64,000 nucleotides of DNA from Paludibacter sp. (GCA_028690665.1 JAQVAV010000012.1:1-64000), one strand, 5' to 3'. Counted from the first letter of the stretch, positions 18,237 through 27,617 are shown. Made by a program: numbers and translations. The notes: a model not told the origin generated them from the letters alone.

Positions 18237-19598
18237 TTAATCGTTATTTTCAAGAGCCCGTTTGGCTTCAAGTTCGGTTTTCATCAATTCCGTAGTTTTC
18301 GAATCGATGTTATAGAATATCATAAACACGGCACAAGACATATACAAAATACCCGGAATGACCGAAACCAAAAGTTTAATTCCGGTTATAGCTTCATTGG
18401 TTTGCACGGCATTCGGAATAAAGTTCGAAACGGAAAGAATCCAGCCAGCAATAGCAGCTCCGACGCCCCAACCGGCTTTTTGAGCAAAAACTGCTGCTGA
18501 AAAATACAAACCTGTCGAGCGACGCCCGGTTTTCCATTCTCCATAATCGGCTGCATCGGCAATCATTGTCCAAAGCAAAGGAACTGCGGGAGCGTAAGCC
18601 ATTTTAGCAATAATATTGAAAATATAAATCGTTGTCAAATTATTCACTCCCGGCAAATAAATAAGTATAAAAAACAAACCGGATATAAGGGAACTCCCGA
18701 TGAATACGTTTTTATTTCCAAAACGTTTTGCCAAGGGCTTGGATAAAGGAAGCGCCACAATCAATGCCACCGTACCAATCACGTTAAAAAGCTGTACATT
18801 TTCTTCTTTACCAAGATAATATTTGAAATAATAGGCAATAGCTGCATTTTGCATGGCAAACATGATGAACGAAACAATGCCGACAATGGCTAAAATTATC
18901 CAGGCACGATTGCGAAACAAATTGCGAAAATCAGCTTTTAATGAATTTGATTGTTCTTTAGGAGGATGAACACGTTCTTTGGTAGTTTTAAATGTAATGA
19001 AGAAAAACACTAAACTCAAACCAGCAAAAAGCAGTACAGTATATTGAAATCCCTGGGCTTTATCTCCTTTTCCAAAAAAGTTGGCTAATGTCAGAGCCAG
19101 ACCGGTAACTATAAACTGTCCGACAAATCCGGCAATGAAACGGTAAGTATTCAAACCGGCACGTTCGTAAGTATCGGACGACATAACAGCTCCCAAGGCC
19201 GAATACGGAAGATTTATCAGAGCATAAGCAGTCATAAGCAATATGTAAGTAGCTCCTGCATAAATGATTTTCCCGGTTTCACCCAGATTAGGTGTGGTAA
19301 AAGTAAGATATGCCAATACAGCATAAGGAATTGCCCCGAAAAGAATATAAGGCCTGAATTTGCCCCAACGGGTATTTGTTCTGTCCGAAATTATACCTAT
19401 CACCGGATCAATGCCCATATCCCAAAAACGGGCAATCATCATAATCGTTCCTGCGGCAGCGGCTGAAATGCCGTATACATCCGTATAAAAAAACAGTAGC
19501 CAGAAACCTACCATATCCCATACAAAATGGGAAGCTGTATCACCCAGACTGTATCCGAGTTTCTCGGCAAAGGACAATTTCATGGTTGATTTTTCCAT
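18237..19598 (-). CDS. GPH/MFS-type sugar:cation symporter (MelB-like)
   Basis: A 453-residue inner-membrane transporter with about 12 hydrophobic segments. The N-terminal signature EKLGYSLGDTASHFVWDMVGFWLLFFYTDVYG and the loop DRTNTRWGKFRPYILFGAIPYAVL are diagnostic of the glycoside-pentoside-hexuronide symporters. DYGEWKTGRRSTGLYFSA in the second half is equally typical. It should import a disaccharide or short oligosaccharide from the periplasm with Na+ or H+. It overlaps nothing but lies 12 bp after a GH16 gene and 6 bp before the phosphorylase gene, so the three are co-transcribed. The substrate (laminaribiose or longer beta-1,3-gluco-oligosaccharides) is inferred from context. Confidence 0.93.
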   Translation of the reverse strand: MEKSTMKLSFAEKLGYSLGDTASHFVWDMVGFWLLFFYTDVYGISAAAAGTIMMIARFWDMGIDPVIGIISDRTNTRWGKFRPYILFGAIPYAVLAYLTFTTPNLGETGKIIYAGATYILLMTAYALINLPYSALGAVMSSDTYERAGLNTYRFIAGFVGQFIVTGLALTLANFFGKGDKAQGFQYTVLLFAGLSLVFFFITFKTTKERVHPPKEQSNSLKADFRNLFRNRAWIILAIVGIVSFIMFAMQNAAIAYYFKYYLGKEENVQLFNVIGTVALIVALPLSKPLAKRFGNKNVFIGSSLISGLFFILIYLPGVNNLTTIYIFNIIAKMAYAPAVPLLWTMIADAADYGEWKTGRRSTGLYFSAAVFAQKAGWGVGAAIAGWILSVSNFIPNAVQTNEAITGIKLLVSVIPGILYMSCAVFMIFYNIDSKTTELMKTELEAKRALENND

Positions 19599-19610
19599 AT
19601 ATTTTTTATT

Positions 19611-20507
19611 TTATTTTTCCTGATTATTTACTGACAAAAGATCCTTTTCTCCGGATTTTTGGTAAAGCCGTACATAATCGACATACATTTTGGCTTCTCC
19701 TGATTCAAGTGCGGTAATGTCTTTTATTTTTCTGGTTTCCGGAAAGTTACCTCCTACAGCCAGATTTAGTATTAAGAAAAATGGTTTATGAAAATATCTT
19801 GCCGGGTCGTTGAGTTCATTTTTCCCTTGAATCGGCATTTCGAAATAGGGTTTATTTTCAGGATATTTATCTAAATCAAGATACATTTTAATGTATTGAT
19901 CGTCCCAAACCATTGTAAACAAATGAAATCCGTCCTGCAGGGAGTAACTATTTACAGATGCTTTGCTATAGTTCGGATATTTCCCATGATTAAATGCTTC
20001 ACCCCAATGACAAGCTCCGTTGAAAAACCGGTCCTGTATGTTTTCCTTGATACCGTTTACATTTCCCATTTCAAGAATGTCAACCTCTCCACACTTCGGC
20101 CATCCCACTTTTTTATGGTCACTTCCCAACATCCAAAACGCCGGCCAAAGGCCATTGGCTGTCTTTGGTAATTTAATTTTTGCTTCTACTTTTCCATAGC
20201 GAAAATCTAATTTGCCATTTGTATTCAAGCGACCGGAAGTAGCTTTCTTAAAACGGAATCTTTCTTTTTTCGCAGTGATAACCAGACAACTTTCTCCCGA
20301 CACAGGTTCCCGATCTATATTTATATTTCTTCTCAGATAGTATTGTAACTCACGGTTTCCTCCACCTTTCCCGTTTTCAACGACATTCCATTTAGAGTCA
20401 TCCAGAGCGGGTCCATCAAAGTTATCCTCCCACACAAGCTTATAGTCCTGTGTATAAATTACCAGCGACACTGTCAGGCAACACAACAAAACGATTTTAC
20501 GTATCAT
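19611..20507 (-). CDS. GH16 endo-beta-1,3-glucanase, periplasmic type
   Basis: A 298-residue GH16 enzyme. The N-terminal hydrophobic stretch IVLLCCLTVSLVIYT is a signal peptide, and no lipobox in the right place or T9SS domain is present, so a periplasmic location is likely. The catalytic signature EVDILE gives nucleophile E141, D143 and acid/base E146. WPAFWMLGSD, CHWGE, and SLQDGFHLFTMVWDD closely match the GH16 with a sorting domain at 5111-6331, which suggests a duplication followed by different targeting. It would shorten imported beta-1,3-glucan fragments before uptake by the symporter gene that follows 12 bp later. Confidence 0.9.
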   Translation of the reverse strand: MIRKIVLLCCLTVSLVIYTQDYKLVWEDNFDGPALDDSKWNVVENGKGGGNRELQYYLRRNINIDREPVSGESCLVITAKKERFRFKKATSGRLNTNGKLDFRYGKVEAKIKLPKTANGLWPAFWMLGSDHKKVGWPKCGEVDILEMGNVNGIKENIQDRFFNGACHWGEAFNHGKYPNYSKASVNSYSLQDGFHLFTMVWDDQYIKMYLDLDKYPENKPYFEMPIQGKNELNDPARYFHKPFFLILNLAVGGNFPETRKIKDITALESGEAKMYVDYVRLYQKSGEKDLLSVNNQEK

Positions 20508-20562
20508 TAATTCTTAATTTTATTTATTTCACCAATACCAGTTATACACACGAAGGGCTTAG

Positions 20563-20635
20563 AGAAGATTGCAGAACCATTAAATTCCACAATCTTCTTT
20601 ATATTTATTTCATTGAAAAACAATTATTTCAATGA
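20563..20635 (-). terminator. two hairpins between CBM-like gene and GH16
   Basis: TCATTGAAA at 20610-20618 pairs perfectly with TTTCAATGA at 20627-20635, and AGAAGATTG at 20563-20571 pairs with CAATCTTCT at 20590-20598. Both lie in the 141-bp gap after the CBM-like gene. Neither has a strong T run on the minus strand, so they more likely attenuate or protect the upstream mRNA than stop transcription fully. Confidence 0.45.
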
Positions 20636-20648
20636 TCTTGAAATCAAA

Positions 20649-22205
20649 CTAAAGCTTTACAACTTTGCGGGTAATTGTCAACCCATCAATATTCTCAAAA
20701 GTAACCAGATAATGGCCACTTGTTATATTTCCAAGGTTGAGCATTAACTCAGAACTGTTTGTTTTTACCGATTTCAACGATTGTCCCAAAAGATTCCGAA
20801 TAACGACAGAGGTAATTTTAGCAGAAGAATTAATAACAAGTTGTCCTGCATTATTTATATAACATTTTACATTTTGATCTTCGGAAACGTCTTTCACACT
20901 GGTAGCTGTGTCATTAAAGAAATAAAGATTATCCATATAAAATGTGTTGCCAGTTCCGCCATCAAGTTTAAATTGAAAAATATCAGACATAACAACGTTT
21001 GTATATGTTGAAAGCGGAATATCAAAACTATTCCATTGGTCGGCTATTAAAGTTCCAAGAGAAGTCGGAAGTTCCTGTGTTGTTGGGGTCTGACTAATCG
21101 GAGTTAATCGAACTGACGTTTCGGTTGTCGGATAAATATCAATATGCACCTTAGTCATACCACTTGCGTCAACATGACTTCCCAACTCAATTCCCTGATA
21201 ATTGAAATTAGAATATTTCATAGCGTTATTTCCACTTAAAGCAACTTCAGAAGCAACCGTTGTTTGCCCCCAACCTGGATAAAAATTTGTTCCACTTACA
21301 TTTGTATAAGCATCGCTGTAAATAGAAATTACTTTATCTTCTGATAAAGCCGGAGTTGGAGCAGCCGGAAGTGCAGCCAGAGTAGTTGCATTAACCGTTA
21401 GAGGAGAATTAGAAGCTTCATTTCCTGTTGGATCTTTGGCCGTAATAGAAAATGTGTAAGCTGTTCCTGACTGAAGACCTGATACTGTATAAGACTTTTG
21501 GGTTCCGGAAACACCTCCAACAGTAACTGTCGTCGGCTCCGTACCGTATGAAATGGTATAATTCACAGCTCCGGAATTATCGGTTGCATTCAACAAAAGT
21601 TCAATACCATCAGAGGCAATAGTGCCCGCACTCGCTGTAAATGCTGTAGGAGCCTCATTATCAACGGTTGTTGAACTATCGTAAAAATACAAGTTATCAA
21701 TATAAACAGTGCCATTACCAACAGCCTTAAACTGAAAAACATCTGACATATCAACTCCTGAAAATTGGGAAAGATCGATATCATAGCTGTTCCATTCATT
21801 TTGATTCAACGGTGTCAATGTAACAAGATATTCTTTAGGCCCTGTACTAATCGGGGTAATTTGAAAAGTTGTTCCATCTGAGGTCCAGACATCAATATGA
21901 AGCTTATCCATTGGTAAGGCATTTACACTTCCCGACAACTGAGTCCCCTGATAGTTCAAATTAGCATATTTTAAAATATTATCTGCTCCAATCTGGATGG
22001 TTGAAACTACGGTACTTTGTCCCCAATTTGGATTAAAATCAGTACCGGTTACACTGTTATATGCATCACTAAAAATAGAAATAACTTTAGCAGCAGAACG
22101 TGCCGGAGGAGTCGGTGCCGAAGTAGTTGGTTGAGCATTCATTGTAAAAGGTGCCGATATAAACATCAAACCGGCAACGAATAAATTTCTTGTAATTTTT
22201 TTCAT
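20649..22205 (-). CDS. secreted protein with two CBM-like repeats, FN3 domain and T9SS sorting domain
   Basis: A 518-residue exported protein, probably a non-catalytic glycan binder. After a signal peptide (ending TMNAQ) it has a first beta-sandwich repeat at about 38-175 (VISIFSDAYNSVTGTDFNPNWGQ to VYIDNLYFYD), a fibronectin type III domain at about 185-275, then a second repeat at about 290-430 (VISIYSDAYTNVSGTNFYPGWGQ to FYMDNLYFFND). The last 75 residues form a type A T9SS sorting domain. The repeats carry conserved Trp and Tyr residues, and similar modules are seen attached to GH16 enzymes of Bacteroidota. It heads the unit that continues with GH16, symporter and phosphorylase and has one of the shared promoter modules upstream. 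No formal CBM number is claimed. Confidence 0.75.
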   Translation of the reverse strand: MKKITRNLFVAGLMFISAPFTMNAQPTTSAPTPPARSAAKVISIFSDAYNSVTGTDFNPNWGQSTVVSTIQIGADNILKYANLNYQGTQLSGSVNALPMDKLHIDVWTSDGTTFQITPISTGPKEYLVTLTPLNQNEWNSYDIDLSQFSGVDMSDVFQFKAVGNGTVYIDNLYFYDSSTTVDNEAPTAFTASAGTIASDGIELLLNATDNSGAVNYTISYGTEPTTVTVGGVSGTQKSYTVSGLQSGTAYTFSITAKDPTGNEASNSPLTVNATTLAALPAAPTPALSEDKVISIYSDAYTNVSGTNFYPGWGQTTVASEVALSGNNAMKYSNFNYQGIELGSHVDASGMTKVHIDIYPTTETSVRLTPISQTPTTQELPTSLGTLIADQWNSFDIPLSTYTNVVMSDIFQFKLDGGTGNTFYMDNLYFFNDTATSVKDVSEDQNVKCYINNAGQLVINSSAKITSVVIRNLLGQSLKSVKTNSSELMLNLGNITSGHYLVTFENIDGLTITRKVVKL

Positions 22206-22509
22206 GATAGAAAATCTTTTGGTTAGTAAATAGAATTATTTTAAAAGAGCCAGAATTTGCTAATTCCGAACATTACAAATGTAAATACCTCAAGTTTCAA
22301 ATGAAAATTTTTCACCACACATTAATACATAATTAACTTCTAAAAATTACGCAAAAACTCACATATTTAATTCATAATATATTGATTACAAATAATATAT
22401 ATTTTTATATGCTATAAAACATATTTCATATTACTATTCAACCATTATAAAAGTGCTAATATTGAATAGGTTTAAAACTCCAATACTTCAAAATTCATAT
22501 ACTTTCAAG
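22206..22509. other. divergent promoter region
   Basis: The gap between the leftward CBM-like gene and the rightward regulator. It holds the leftward promoter module listed at 22276-22430 and, between 22431 and 22509, the leader of the regulator gene. No convincing TAnnTTTG box is seen for the regulator. Confidence 0.6.
22276..22430 (-). promoter_or_regulatory. PUL promoter module 2 (CBM protein unit)
   Basis: CAAATGTA at 22276-22283 reads TACATTTG on the minus strand (perfect -7 box), 71 bases before the start of the CBM-like gene. TTTTTCACCACACA is at 22308-22321 and the 50-bp box at 22381-22430 begins ATTGATTA and holds TAAAACATATTTCA. Spacing between blocks equals module 1 to within 1 bp. 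Confidence 0.7.
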
Positions 22510-25395
22510 ATGAGACAATACTACCTTATTCTATTTTTGGCATTACATACAATAATTTTGTATGCCAATCATCCATTGGTACGAAACTTCACACGTAAAG
22601 AATATAAATCAGGTACACAAAACTGGGCTATCACACAGGATCAAAACAATTTTATGTATTTTGCAAACAACAATGGAATGCTCTTTTTTAATGGAAGAAC
22701 ATGGGACTGCATTCCGATTGTTAACGGCACCATGGTACGTTCGGTTGTTTTCGATGGTAAAAACCGGTTTTATGCATCTACTTTCAATGACTTCGGCTAT
22801 TATCAAAAAGGAAACAACGGCAAATTCGACTATTATACTCTTACAAAAGATCCACACTTTAATTCTTCGAGTGTTTCCAATGAACTCTTTGATATTCACA
22901 TTGGAGAAAATATAGTTTATTTTCAGGGAGAGAAATCTATATATAAATACGATGGCAAAAAATTAAAAAGGATAACTTTCGAATACCGAATCGACTGTTC
23001 CGCCATTGTACACAACATATTCTGGGTAGCCAGCCAACAAGCAGGTTTATTTATGCTCAATGGTTCTATGTTCGTAAGAATTACAGGATCTGAACAGCTT
23101 ATCAATAAAAAAATATCGGCTATATTACCCTACAAAGCCAAAGCAATGCTGATTGTCACTGCTTTTGATGGCGTATATTTATTCGATGGATTCTCCATCA
23201 CCCCTTTTAGCACAGGAATTGACAATTTTCTGAAAACGAATCAGGTATTCTGTGCTACTACCAACGGTCACAAAATTGTATATGGTACAGTACAACGTGG
23301 TATTGCTATTCAAAACCTTGACGATCAGTCGTTAATGTTTGTAAATTCCTATTCCGGTCTGCAAAACAACACAGTACTGAGTGCAGCTTTCGACAATCAA
23401 CAAAATCTCTGGCTCGGACTTGATAAGGGAATTGATTATGTGCAACTCAACACACCAATTTTAAATCTTTTCGGCACAAACAATTTATACGGAGCAGGCT
23501 ACACCTCTTACCTGAAAAGCAATACACTCTATTTCGGAACCAACCAGGGATTATATAAAACGGCTTATCCTCTACCGAACTCACCCATGCCTTTACAACT
23601 TAGTATGATAAAAGGAATGGAAGGCCAGGTCTGGTGCCTTTCTGAAATAGACAACACTCTATTCTGTGGAGATGATCAAGGTGCTTTCATAATACAACCC
23701 AACCAAATTTCACGCATCGCGGGACTTACGGGAACATGGAATTTTCATCAACTGAGAAGTCATCCTGATTTAATTCTGGGCTGTTCGTATCAAGGCCTTT
23801 TCATCCTCAAAAAATCGGCAGAGGAATGGAAATTTTCACACTTTCTAAAAGGAAATTTCAAAGAATCGAGTCCCATGTTTGAAGAAGATTCAGATGGTTC
23901 AATTTGGTTTAGTCATTGGCAAAAGGGTCTCTTCCGTTTATACCTGAATACAGCAAAAGATAGCATTATAAAAATAGTTTTATACAATGAAAAGAAAGGG
24001 TTTCCAAGCAATAGAAACAATACCGTTTTCCGGATAGGAAACGACATTGTTTTTTCTTCTGAATTCGGATTTTACCGGTATAATAAGCAAACAGACAAAA
24101 TGGAACCTAACAGACAATGGAATCAGCTTTTTGGCAACCCTCCAAGCTATATGCGTCTACATAAAAGTAAAAATGGCGATGTATGGTGTGTTTCGGGAAA
24201 ATTCATAGGAGTTGCACGGAAACAAAAAGACGACAGCTATATCATGGACTCATTGTCATACCGAATGCTCCAAACAAAAATACTTATCGGATTTGAACAC
24301 TTCAATTTTATAGACGATAATAATTTGATACTAAGCACAGAAGATGGTTTTAGTTGGGTTGATACCCGAAAGAGACCTTCCGGCAAGAGCACATTCAAAG
24401 TGATACTGAATAGTGTGATAACTACCAACAACACATCGAAACAGGAACGTCACACTTTAGCGAATATTAACACAGAAGAGGACTTTCCTCACACCAACAA
24501 TTCTCTACGATTTGAATTTATTGCACCAGAATATCGCAACGATGGATTAGTACAATACAGTTATAAGCTTGAAAATTATGATAACGATTGGTCCGATTTC
24601 AACTCCGACAATGTAAAAGAGTACAACCATTTACCCCGGGGAAACTACGTTTTCAAAGTAAAGGCTAAAGATATGTTAGAAGCCAACGAAGCAAGCTTAA
24701 GTTATCCATTTAGCATTTTACCTGCCTGGTACGAAACAAACATTGCATTTACAATTTATGCCATCATTTTCGTATTGATAGTGATAGGACTCGGAATTTT
24801 TATCAATCACCGCTCCCGCAAAGGGGCTGTAGAAATGAAAAAAATCAAAGAAATAGAAATTCAGGAACAAAAGAAAAAATTCGATGAAGAGAACCAGGCA
24901 AAAAAACGTGAAATAAAAGAATTAAAGAATCAACAACTACAACATGAACTCCGTCATAAATCGCAGGAATTAGCGAGTTCAACTATGAATCTCATCCGAA
25001 AAAATGAGATTTTGCTCGAAATCATCGAAAACATTGAAAAAACATCTTATGACATTCGAAAGAATAATGATTCGAATGCAATACTGACACGTCTCAACCG
25101 GATGGAAAAAAATATCAGACAAAATATTCAAAATGATAATAACTGGAAACGTTTCGAAGAAAATTTCGATTTAGTGTACGAAAATTACCTGAAACGCTTG
25201 GGAGAGACTTATCCTGATCTGAATGTAACAGATAAAAAATTATGCGCTTACATAAAAATGAACCTGTCATCAAAAGATATGGCACCATTACTCAACATGT
25301 CAGTTCGAAGCATCGAGACAAACCGCTATAGAATACGTAAAAAATTAGAACTCGGCCGGGAAGTTAATCTTGCAGATTTCTTACAAAAATTTTAA
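22510..25395 (+). CDS. SusR-like membrane one-component regulator (propeller, Y_Y_Y, LuxR-type HTH)
   Basis: A 961-residue regulator counted from the ATG at 22510, which gives a clean signal peptide (MRQYYLILFLALHTIILYA); an in-frame codon lies at 22453. The periplasmic part holds beta-propeller repeats (NWAITQDQNNFMYFANNNG, QNNTVLSAAFDNQQNLWLGL) and a triple-tyrosine Y_Y_Y domain (VQYSYKLENYDNDWSDF). One membrane segment follows (IAFTIYAIIFVLIVIGLGIFI), then a Lys/Glu-rich coiled coil and a C-terminal LuxR/GerE-like helix-turn-helix (SSKDMAPLLNMSVRSIETNR, YRIRKKL). There is no histidine kinase or receiver domain. It probably senses imported oligosaccharide and activates the PUL. A close paralog is at 39647-42568. 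It diverges from promoter module 2 and converges on the GH2 gene 16 bp away. Confidence 0.9.
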   Translation: MRQYYLILFLALHTIILYANHPLVRNFTRKEYKSGTQNWAITQDQNNFMYFANNNGMLFFNGRTWDCIPIVNGTMVRSVVFDGKNRFYASTFNDFGYYQKGNNGKFDYYTLTKDPHFNSSSVSNELFDIHIGENIVYFQGEKSIYKYDGKKLKRITFEYRIDCSAIVHNIFWVASQQAGLFMLNGSMFVRITGSEQLINKKISAILPYKAKAMLIVTAFDGVYLFDGFSITPFSTGIDNFLKTNQVFCATTNGHKIVYGTVQRGIAIQNLDDQSLMFVNSYSGLQNNTVLSAAFDNQQNLWLGLDKGIDYVQLNTPILNLFGTNNLYGAGYTSYLKSNTLYFGTNQGLYKTAYPLPNSPMPLQLSMIKGMEGQVWCLSEIDNTLFCGDDQGAFIIQPNQISRIAGLTGTWNFHQLRSHPDLILGCSYQGLFILKKSAEEWKFSHFLKGNFKESSPMFEEDSDGSIWFSHWQKGLFRLYLNTAKDSIIKIVLYNEKKGFPSNRNNTVFRIGNDIVFSSEFGFYRYNKQTDKMEPNRQWNQLFGNPPSYMRLHKSKNGDVWCVSGKFIGVARKQKDDSYIMDSLSYRMLQTKILIGFEHFNFIDDNNLILSTEDGFSWVDTRKRPSGKSTFKVILNSVITTNNTSKQERHTLANINTEEDFPHTNNSLRFEFIAPEYRNDGLVQYSYKLENYDNDWSDFNSDNVKEYNHLPRGNYVFKVKAKDMLEANEASLSYPFSILPAWYETNIAFTIYAIIFVLIVIGLGIFINHRSRKGAVEMKKIKEIEIQEQKKKFDEENQAKKREIKELKNQQLQHELRHKSQELASSTMNLIRKNEILLEIIENIEKTSYDIRKNNDSNAILTRLNRMEKNIRQNIQNDNNWKRFEENFDLVYENYLKRLGETYPDLNVTDKKLCAYIKMNLSSKDMAPLLNMSVRSIETNRYRIRKKLELGREVNLADFLQKF

Positions 25396-25411
25396 AACCG
25401 TTATCCCCTTT

Positions 25412-27256
25412 TTATTGATTATTATACTCTATTTCTTTCTGATCATAAAAGTTTTTCAGAACGAAAAAAGCTTTCTTTTTGACACCATTCTGACCTATGA
25501 GCCCTTTGCGGTTCCACCCATCCTGTATAAAAGGAAGAACACGTTTTGGAGAACGGAAATCATATAAAATCCAAGGAGATAGCCCACGCAACTGCGGGAT
25601 TTTCGAAATCATTCTCAGTGTTCTATTGTATAAATCTTCCTGATATTCTTCGGTGAAACGGGTCAGACTGTCGCCGTGATATCCTTGCAGAGCTCCAGCC
25701 CCAAATTCACTGATCATAACCGGCTTGTTATATTTGATAGTCCACTCTACTCGATCGCATTTATCAGGCAAACCGTCGTACCAACCGACATATTCATTGA
25801 AATTAACAACATCTACATAGTCGGCAAAAAAATCTTCTACAATTTTTTCATTCGGATTTTTACTACCATGTACTTCAAGTGCGGCCGAAATAAGCCGGGT
25901 ATTATCATGTTTGCGGGTGTATTCGGCCAAACGACACAAAAAATTGTTACGGGCATCGCTCACAGGAGTTTCGTTAGCCATTGACCAGATAATGACACAT
26001 GCCCGATTTTTGTCCCGATCCATAACTTCTGAAAGTTGCTGGCGGGCATTGTCAAAAGTTTGTTCGTTTTCCCATTGAATCGTCCAGTAAACAGGATTTT
26101 CCTCCCAAACAAGTATACCCATTTCATCCGCTTTATGCAACATGTTTTCGGCATGTGGATAATGTGCCAGACGGACATAGTTACAATTCAGTTCCCGTGC
26201 CGAATTAAGTAACATTGCTGCATCCGATTCGGAATAAGCCCGGCCACCACGTAAAGCATTTTCGCCGTGAATAGAAATACCACGCAAAAACACCGGTTTT
26301 CCATTCAAAAAAATATCTGCTCCCCGGGTCTCAATGGTACGAAATCCGATTTTATCACTAACAGTATCGGCTGACATTGTGATTCTAACATTATATAGTT
26401 TGGGATTTTCAGGACACCAACGAATCAACTTTTTAGCTTTCAGACTAAAAATAGCTTTACCCGTTTTATCTGTTTCGGTTTCTACCGACAGTTTTAATTC
26501 TGGAATAGTTACCTGAACTGTTTTCTCCTTGTCTGAGCCATTGAGCTGTATATAACCTGATATTACATGCTCGTTTTCTTTTGTAATTTGTACCAGATAA
26601 TCATTGATAAAAGTTGGAGCCACTTCCACAACTGTAACACTCCGGGTAATTCCACCATAATTCCACCAGTCGGTATTCAGGGTCGGAACTCCATCCCGAC
26701 GCCGTTTGTTATCAACCTTAACTACCAAAGAATTTCCGGTTTCTTTCAACAACGAAGTTATCTCGTAATTAAACGGAGTGAATCCGCCGATGTGTTTACC
26801 TAATTTTTTCCCATTAAGATACACATCTGATTCATAATTCGCAGCTCCAAAATAAACAAATACCCGGTTAGCAGCATCTTTCTTCTGATAATCAAATGTA
26901 CGACGATACCAGATAGTTCCTTCGTAGTAAAGCAACCGATCATCCTGGGAATTCCAGTCACCCGGAACCATCAAAGTTTCCGATTTATCAAAAGAGTATT
27001 CAATTAATTGGATACCATCCTTAGGCTTTTTATCGAGAAAAAAGGCCCCGTCTCCGGGATTTTTCATTCCATCAAAAGGTTTATAACGATAATCGTAATA
27101 GCCCGTTTCGTAAGGGTCTATAATGTAATTCCATTTTCCGTCAAGCGAAAAAGTTTTTCTTGAAGCAATATTTTGAATCAGATTATCGGCCTGAATGGCA
27201 GAAGAAAATAGGAGTACCAGTATTAAAAGTGGAATTAATCTAAATTGTATTTTCAT
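25412..27256 (-). CDS. GH2 family glycoside hydrolase (beta-glucuronidase/beta-galactosidase type)
   Basis: A 614-residue secreted GH2 enzyme. The ATG at 27256 gives a good signal peptide (MKIQFRLIPLLILVLLFSSAIQA); the farther in-frame codon at 27304 is TTG. The jelly-roll N domain (SLDGKWNYIIDPYETGYYDYRY), the immunoglobulin-like middle domain and the TIM barrel are all visible. Catalytic residues in this numbering are acid/base E429 (WSMANETP) and nucleophile E517 (ISEFGAGA). The domain order and short length resemble bacterial beta-glucuronidases, though the substrate could be a beta-galactoside or beta-mannoside. Its role in a beta-1,3-glucan PUL is not obvious; it may remove side groups. 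It has its own promoter and is not clearly in the operons beside it. Confidence 0.88.
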   Translation of the reverse strand: MKIQFRLIPLLILVLLFSSAIQADNLIQNIASRKTFSLDGKWNYIIDPYETGYYDYRYKPFDGMKNPGDGAFFLDKKPKDGIQLIEYSFDKSETLMVPGDWNSQDDRLLYYEGTIWYRRTFDYQKKDAANRVFVYFGAANYESDVYLNGKKLGKHIGGFTPFNYEITSLLKETGNSLVVKVDNKRRRDGVPTLNTDWWNYGGITRSVTVVEVAPTFINDYLVQITKENEHVISGYIQLNGSDKEKTVQVTIPELKLSVETETDKTGKAIFSLKAKKLIRWCPENPKLYNVRITMSADTVSDKIGFRTIETRGADIFLNGKPVFLRGISIHGENALRGGRAYSESDAAMLLNSARELNCNYVRLAHYPHAENMLHKADEMGILVWEENPVYWTIQWENEQTFDNARQQLSEVMDRDKNRACVIIWSMANETPVSDARNNFLCRLAEYTRKHDNTRLISAALEVHGSKNPNEKIVEDFFADYVDVVNFNEYVGWYDGLPDKCDRVEWTIKYNKPVMISEFGAGALQGYHGDSLTRFTEEYQEDLYNRTLRMISKIPQLRGLSPWILYDFRSPKRVLPFIQDGWNRKGLIGQNGVKKKAFFVLKNFYDQKEIEYNNQ

Positions 27257-27383
27257 CAGTCTGAATTTATATATATATGAAGCCTGAAAACATTTTTCAA
27301 ACAATTATTTCAGGGACTTAAGGTATTCTTTGTAAATCAATAATTTTGTGGCTATAGGTTAACATATAAACTTTCAGTTTATA

Positions 27384-27391
27384 CAAAAATA
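27384..27391 (-). promoter_or_regulatory. -7 box of GH2 gene
   Basis: CAAAAATA on the plus strand reads TATTTTTG on the minus strand, a perfect TAnnTTTG. It lies 128 bases before the ATG at 27256. Confidence 0.45.
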
Positions 27392-27539
27392 TAAAATTCA
27401 GTCCCCTCTAACAGTAAAAAATATATCAAAACGGTGGAAAAAAAGCCTATTCGACAATAAATTGAAAAAAACATCACATAATCTCCTAAAAAAAATAAAT
27501 GCACAGCATCAAAAGGTGATGATTATCATTAAAATAAAA

Positions 27540-27578
27540 ACAGAAACCAGCCTCATATAGACAGGCTCCTGTTTTTTA
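27540..27578. terminator. terminator after multidomain GH3 gene
   Basis: ACAG/CTGT and AGCCT/AGGCT pair within 27540-27572, with T runs on both strands (plus: GTTTTTTA; minus: CTGTTTTTA). The inner stem is asymmetric, so strength is moderate. Confidence 0.6.
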
Positions 27579-27617
27579 TATTGTAAAATCTCAAAAGTAT
27601 ATTCAATAAAACAACAA

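Larger units (their letters stand above)
27257..27617. other. gap between GH2 and multidomain GH3 genes
   Basis: Holds a terminator hairpin at 27540-27572 for the GH3 gene and a perfect -7 box at 27384-27391 for the GH2 gene. It lacks the TAAAACATATTTCA box seen at the three PUL promoters, so GH2 may be controlled differently. Confidence 0.55.

Noticed and set aside
27421-27480. possible fourth copy of the PUL promoter code upstream of GH2
   Set aside because: Only a vague A-rich match; TAAAACATATTTCA is absent and spacing is wrong.
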